Source: Zhengitettix transpicula
Taxonomy: Eukaryota; Arthropoda; Insecta; Orthoptera; Tetrigidae
Assembly: GCA_037074705.1 (NCBI GenBank)
Contig: CM073591.1
Span: forward strand, 164,266,032-164,330,031
Reading direction: 5' to 3'
Length of the DNA stretch: 64,000 nt
Below the pieces are notes generated by a model. The model was given only the letters and a program-made list of their open reading frames with translations, made no database searches and had not been told where the DNA came from. This document shows, one piece after another, positions 59,262-64,000 of the stretch (position 1 is the stretch's first letter; the number at the start of each line of letters is the position of its first letter). The translations under genes were made by a program, and so were the position numbers.

Positions 59262-59440
59262 TTTTTAAATGAATACCACAAATTCAATTAATCAAAAGCT
59301 ATTAAGTTCCTAGCACGGTGTGTACTAAGTGTTATTCTCAAAGGCTCTTACAATATTTTACACCTAACAAAAACAACCAGGATTACAGAAACATTATTTA
59401 TTGAATCACTTAATTTTGTCTATTGTTTGTAACTCCATTA
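59262..59440. repeat. Foldback family B, decayed copy
   Basis: Contains TAAATGAATACCACAAATTC on the left and CAGAAACATTATTTATTGAA, TCACTTAATTTTGTCTATTG on the right. The outer family B words are recognisable, but the centre is unlike the others. Confidence 0.5.
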
Positions 59441-59633
59441 TCTTTCCTTATATGTTAAGCTTTCATTATCTGAAAAGCATTTGTTTTGTTGTTATACTTG
59501 TCTTTATCGTATGTACAGGCAGTGTGAAAACTGATCACTGTAGGAACAAACCATTTTTACAAAATATTCAATTTGAAATTATTATAATAAATTGATTGCT
59601 AAGCTGTCATTTGAAATAAAAATTTTCAATCAG

Positions 59634-59754
59634 GTGGAGCTGACATAAATGTTCGAAATGGCAAGGGTCAGACGCTACTCCATCAAGCTATCTTAAAAGA
59701 AGATTCAGATACAGCACTGTTCCTATTAGACCAAGGAGCTGATATGAATACCCT
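59634..59754 (+). CDS. ANKFY1: ANKFY1 exon k: ankyrin repeat
   Basis: GADINVRNGKGQTLLHQAIL, KEDSDTALFLLDQGADMNTL. It is a textbook ankyrin unit, and the first residues close the previous one. Donor GTAAGT, two bases into a Leu codon. Confidence 0.94.
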
Positions 59755-60003
59755 GTAAGTAATATGGTGATATGGGAATAACTTAGTATCACTATCATTT
59801 TTTAATAAGATTAATTTTTATTAGTTAAATTCTTGTAAAGAAGTTATCCTTTTATCAAGCTTTATAACAGCAATTTCTAAAATTTCCTTATTTTAATTCA
59901 TTTTCATTTGTAATCTTATAAATAAAAAAGAGTGTATGTATGTTTGTATGTTTGTTTGTATGTTTGTTTGTATGTTTGTATGTTTGTATATTTGTATGTT
60001 CGT

Positions 60004-61870
60004 TATACAAATCTACACCGTTAGAGCAAATTTCACCAAATTTCGTACACGTGTTCTTTACGACCAGGAAACAAACACTGTCGGGGTGAGACATGTCTAC
60101 CACCCCCAGAAGCGGGGGTGCACGGGGGTTGAAATATTTAAACATGCTAAAAAAGCCGATATTTTAGTCGGATAATAATTTTTAGGGGTCCAAGATATTG
60201 ATGGTGTTTCTACCGATGTTTTCTGAATATAATTTTCATCCCCTACACCCTGGGAAAAGGGCACCCTTAGAGTTTGGGGTGGAGAATACAAATCTATACC
60301 GGTGGATCAAATTTCACCAAATTTCGTACACGTGTTCTTTGCGACCAGGAAAACAACACTGTCGGGGTGAGACGCGCCTACCACCCCCAGAAGCGGGGGT
60401 GGACGGGGGTGGAAATATTTGAACATGCTAAAACAGTCGATATTTCAGTCGGATAAATATTTTTAGGGGTCAAAGGTATTTATAGTCTTTCCACTAATGA
60501 TATCTGAATATAATTTTCAACCTCTACACCCTGGGGAAAGAGCACCCCTAGCGTTTGGGGTGGAGAGTACAAATATACACCGCTGGAGCAAATTTCACCA
60601 AATTTCGTACACGTGTTCTTTACGACCAGGAAACAAACACCGTCGGGGTGAGACGCGTCTGCCAACCCCCAGAAGCGGGGGTGGACGGGGGTTGAAATAC
60701 TTAAACATGCTAAAACAGCAGGTATTAGATTTGGATAAATATTTTCGGGGTCAAAGATATTGATTGTGTTTCTACCGATGTTATCTGAATATAATATTCA
60801 TCTCCTACGCCCTGGGAAAAGGACACCCTTAGGGTTTGGGGTGGAGTTGCTTTACAGAAAAATAACGCGAATACAACCGAGTTTGGAGTCAAATCGAAGG
60901 TTATGGATGTCAGTGAGTTTACTTCGGATAAATATTTTTAATTGCCGATTTAACCCGAAAGGGTGGGTGTTGGAAGGGAAGATAAATAGTCAGTTCTTGC
61001 GCGTTCTTGGAGGAGAAATACGTGAATAGTATTTCAACAGATGTTGTTATAAAGATAAATCCCTTGAGACATTACTGGTGAGCTTGGTTAGGGCTGGGGG
61101 TGAGAATTGTCTATTATTCTAAAACTGCCAAAATGTTATGTGTTTATGGGTAAACTAGATTTATAGTGTGTCTACCGATGTGATATGAGTAAAAATTCAA
61201 CCCTTTCCACCACGGGAAAGTAGCAGATTAAGGGGTGGTGTTGTTCATACTATTTTAACCGATGTTGTTTCCATTAATAACGACGTTTAATTTTATAAAT
61301 AAAAATGAGTGTATGTATGTATGTATGTTTGTATGTTTGTATATTTGTATGTTTGTATATTTGTATGTTTGTATATTTGTATGTTTGTATATTTGTATGT
61401 TCGTTATACAAATCTACACCGCTGGAGAAAATTTCACCAAATTTCGTACACGTGTTCTTTGCGACCAGGAAACAAACACTGTCGGGGTGAGACGCGTCTA
61501 CCACCCCCAGAAGCGGGGGTGGACGGGGGTGGAAATATTTAAACATGCTAAAACAGTCGATATTTCAGTCGGACAAATATGTTTAGGGGTCAAAGATATT
61601 TATAGTGTTTCCACTGATGATATCTGAATATAATTTTCAACCTCTACACCCTGGGGAAAGAGCACCCCTAGCGTTTGGGGTGGAGAATACAAATCTATAC
61701 CGGTGGATCAAATTTCACCAAATTTCGTACACGTGTTCTTTGCGACCAGGAAACAAACACTGTCGGGGTGAGACGCGTCTACCACCTCCAGAATCGGGGG
61801 CGGACGGGGGTTGAAATATTTAAACATGCTAAAACAGTCGATATTTCAGTCGGATAAATATTTTTAGGGG
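60004..61870 (+). repeat. About 281 bp tandem monomers inside the Helitron-like element
   Basis: The landmark CACCAAATTTCGTACACGTG recurs at 60034, 60314, 60596, 61434 and 61716, with spacings of 280, 282 and 282. Each monomer also has GTCGGGGTGAGAC, CCCCAGAAGCGGGGGTGGAC and AAACATGCTAAAA. Confidence 0.9.
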
Positions 61871-62230
61871 TCACAGATATTGATAGTGTTTCTACCGACT
61901 GTTGGGGTGAGACGCGTCTACCATCCCCAGAAGCGGGTCGGGATTATCAGTAGAGCATTTTTAGGTGTTGGGTGGAGGAAAGCTGCAATAAAATAACGCG
62001 AATACAACCGAGATTGGAGTAAAATCCAAGGTTATGGATGTTGTCCAGTTCAATTATAGCATCAAATTTCCCATTTAGCCCCGAGAGGCGGGAGTGGATG
62101 GGATGGAAATTTTCTAACATATTAAATCATCGATATTAGCGTGGAATAAATAAATGCCGGGACCATTGACGTTGATAGTATTTCTACCGATGTTGTTTGT
62201 AGGCATGATAGGGGTGGGGCTGGAGGGGAT

Positions 62231-62843
62231 TTCCTTGAAAACAACGGGAAAACAACCGAGATTCGAGTCAAATCGAAGGTAATGGATGTCCCTGAATTTA
62301 TTTATGACAATCTGGACAACGCGCGGGTATCGGCTGGGTTGGGATGAGTTGACCGGCTGTGTTTTGCGTCGATTAAATATATTTCGGGATGAATTACATT
62401 AATAAAATTTCCCTACATGTTCTCTGTGTATAATTTCAACCCCTTTCGGACTCATAAGGGTGTACATTTAAGGATGGGCGTGAAGTAGCATTACATAAAA
62501 AGAAACCAGAAACTATCGGGATTGTCACTGAGTTTAATTAATTTCCTTAAAAATAACGGGAAAACAACCGAGATTCGAGTCAAATCGAAGGTAATGGATG
62601 TCCCTGAATTTATTTATGACAATCTGGACAACGCGCGGGTATCGGCTGGGTTGGGATGAGTTGACCGGCTGTTTTTTGCGTCGATTAAATATATTTCGGG
62701 ATGAATTAGATTAATAAAATTTCCCTACATGTTCTCTGTGAATAATTTCAACCCCTTTCGGACTCATAAGGGTGCACCCTTAAGGGTGGGCGTGAAGTAG
62801 CATTACATAAAAAGAAACCAGAAACTATCGGGATTGTCACTGA
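62231..62843 (+). repeat. 312 bp direct tandem duplication
   Basis: 62231-62531 and 62543-62843 are nearly identical (TTCCTT.AAA.AACGGGAAAA through GGGATTGTCACTGA). Only a few substitutions are seen, so the duplication is recent compared with the rest of the element. Confidence 0.92.
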
Positions 62844-63721
62844 TTTTAATTATGACATTAAACTTGACCGTTTAAGTCCCCGAAGCGGGAGTGGTCGGGG
62901 GTGAAAAATTTCAAACATGTTAAACGGTCGATAATTATTTCCTGGGGTTAATTACTTTGAAAGTATTTATACCGATGTTGTTTGTGTATAATTTAACCCC
63001 TGTGAGGGGAGCAAGCTTAGGGGTGGGGTGGAGGTACGTTAAATAAAATCCCGCAAAAACAATCGAGATTCGAATCAATTCAGAGACTATGAATGTCGCT
63101 GAATCTAATTGTGACAACCTGGGAAACGCGACGGGTTTGGGAGGTGTTGGGCGGGGGAATAAATTTTCAGACAATGTAATCGGCCGATTTTTGCGTGGAA
63201 TACATTGTTTTTCATTATCGCATATTTGTGGGGGTGGTCATCTTCTAACATGTAAAAACTGGCGATATATTTAGTCAATGACTTCATCCCCCTTCGTCAT
63301 GGGAGATGAGCACATTTAGGGATAGGGTTCGAGGAGCTTTACATAAAAATAGCGCAAAAGTAACCAAAATTGGAGTCTTATGGATGGTTATAGATAAATG
63401 ACATCTCGGGCAACGCCGGGCACCCAGCTAGTTCTCTATAAAGTTCACTTATACAATAAAAATATGTAATATGTTACCATGATAATGTTTTGATATTTCA
63501 ATTTGATTCACTTGTTACAACTATTGTGTATTTATTCTATAGTGCATGTGCATTTATCTGTTTGAAATGAGTAAGCAAAGTTTTTAATTTTTAAAACTTG
63601 GAATACTTATTGTCAATTTATCTATGAGAAAAACTTCATTGTAATATATTTTGAGAAAATAATTCATAGTAGCACTTTTGTAATAATATTTATATATTAA
63701 AGTTGAATGTATATGTTGCAG

Positions 63722-63895
63722 TACTTTACATAATGAGACTCCTCTGCAATTGGCAATCATGTGTCATTTAGTTCCTGTGGTAGAATCTCTTTGTCGATGT
63801 GGTGTTGACATGTCAGTACCTGATGCTGAGGGTAACTGTCCTCTCTGGGCAGCTCTTTCAAGTGGTCAAGATGATATTGCTTCTGTGTTGGTCAG
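63722..63895 (+). CDS. ANKFY1: ANKFY1 exon l: ankyrin repeats
   Basis: LTLHNETPLQLAIMCHLVPV, VESLCRCGVDMSVPDAEGNC, PLWAALSSGQDDIASVLVR. Acceptor GTTGCAG, donor GTTAGT. The CG.DMSVPD..GN.PLW.AL....DIAS.LVR wording is specific to ANKFY1. The gene continues beyond the window. Confidence 0.95.
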
Positions 63896-64000
63896 GTTAG
63901 TACATTTTTTTTCCATATAACTTCTTTTATTTCAAGATAATCATGTAAAATTATCCTAACTATTTTATTCAGGAGAATAGATTTATACTGTTGGTTAAGT

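Larger units (their letters stand above)
59914..63431 (+). mobile_element. Helitron-like non-autonomous element with internal tandem arrays
   Basis: Begins TCTTATAAATAAAAAAGAG after an A and ends CGGGCAACGCCGGGCACCCA-GCTAG before a T. This fits Helitron rules: 5' TC, 3' CTAG with a short GGC/GCC hairpin just before it, insertion between A and T, and no inverted ends. The 5' head with its TGTATGTTTG repeats occurs twice (59914 and about 61281). Inside are about five copies of a roughly 281 bp unit and a 312 bp direct duplication. It encodes no Rep/helicase, and the open frames are repeat artefacts. It is CpG-rich against a CpG-poor surrounding intron, suggesting recent insertion. Confidence 0.65.
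361..63895 (+). other. ANKFY1: ANKFY1 / Rabankyrin-5 orthologue, partial gene span (12 internal exons)
   Basis: ANKFY1 is an early-endosome Rab5 effector that binds PI3P through a C-terminal FYVE zinc finger and acts in endosome fusion and macropinocytosis (family knowledge). The window gives about 615 codons in twelve exons (111, 145, 124, 150, 166, 205, 199, 114, 205, 132, 121 and 174 bp). All junctions have AG acceptors and GT donors and keep one open frame. In order, the product has BTB/POZ strands and helices, a helical linker, then repeated ankyrin units (PLHxA... LLxxGAxxN). The repeat order and inter-repeat wording match vertebrate ANKFY1, for example the DMSVPD motif followed by a PLW repeat in the last exon. 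The start codon and first BTB residues lie upstream, and the later ankyrin units and FYVE lie downstream. No frameshift was seen. The intron 2976-52239 contains an antisense Ly6 gene and most repeats of the window. Confidence 0.93.

Noticed and set aside
59936..61857. Many open frames with VCMFVCL repeats and a recurring FTKFRTRVL text
   Set aside because: Translations of the TGTATGTTTG head and the 281 bp monomers of the Helitron-like element; not proteins.
59935..63431. CRISPR-like array
   Set aside because: The regularly spaced repeats are ~281 bp monomers in a eukaryotic transposable element, not short repeats with unique spacers.

Overview
This is eukaryotic nuclear DNA, about two-thirds A+T, with short split exons, very long introns and many decayed transposable elements. 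The protein matches and the repeat types (mariner, Penelope-like, Helitron-like, tRNA-derived SINE) suggest an arthropod, most likely an insect with a large genome. The exact lineage is inference.

Two genes are supported. (1) On the + strand, twelve internal exons of an ANKFY1 (Rabankyrin-5) orthologue run from 361 to 63895: the second half of the BTB/POZ domain, a linker, and about thirteen ankyrin units. The start codon and the C-terminal FYVE domain lie outside the window. Reading phase is continuous across every junction. One intron, 2976-52239, is 49.3 kb. (2) On the - strand, nested inside that intron, is a complete three-exon gene for a secreted ten-cysteine Ly6/uPAR three-finger protein of 172 residues. 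Its signal-peptide exon (43178-43232) is 35 kb from the second exon (8049-8222), and the last exon ends at 4400. Its second intron uses a GC-AG donor.

Most other sequence is repeats. From left to right: foldback family A (5.1, 9.75, 11.2, 55.3, 56.7 kb), a tRNA-derived SINE pair (6.1 and 57.0 kb), a tandemly duplicated MITE (6.7-7.4 kb), Tc1/mariner-type transposase remnants (10.1-11.0 and 39.45-39.9 kb), Penelope-like GIY-YIG remnants (15.4 and 42.05 kb), a retroposon pair in inverted orientation (19.8 and 40.3 kb), a LINE tail (44.8-45.4 kb), a pogo-like MITE (47.3 kb), foldback family B (8.7, 40.6, 51.8, 53.1, 54.0, 59.3 kb) and a 3.5 kb Helitron-like element (59.9-63.4 kb).

The most interesting observation is that many otherwise dissimilar foldback elements share one core. 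It reads CTGANGA, then a short hairpin, then GAAACGTH, and the bases on either side of it pair with each other. This is the layout of a hammerhead self-cleaving ribozyme. Paired copies point outward from the centre of each foldback, and one decayed copy lies directly downstream of a Penelope-like endonuclease remnant. A second large-scale signal is a CpG discontinuity: about 0-11.4 kb and 52-59.9 kb are almost CpG-free, while 11.5-51.9 kb is not depleted.
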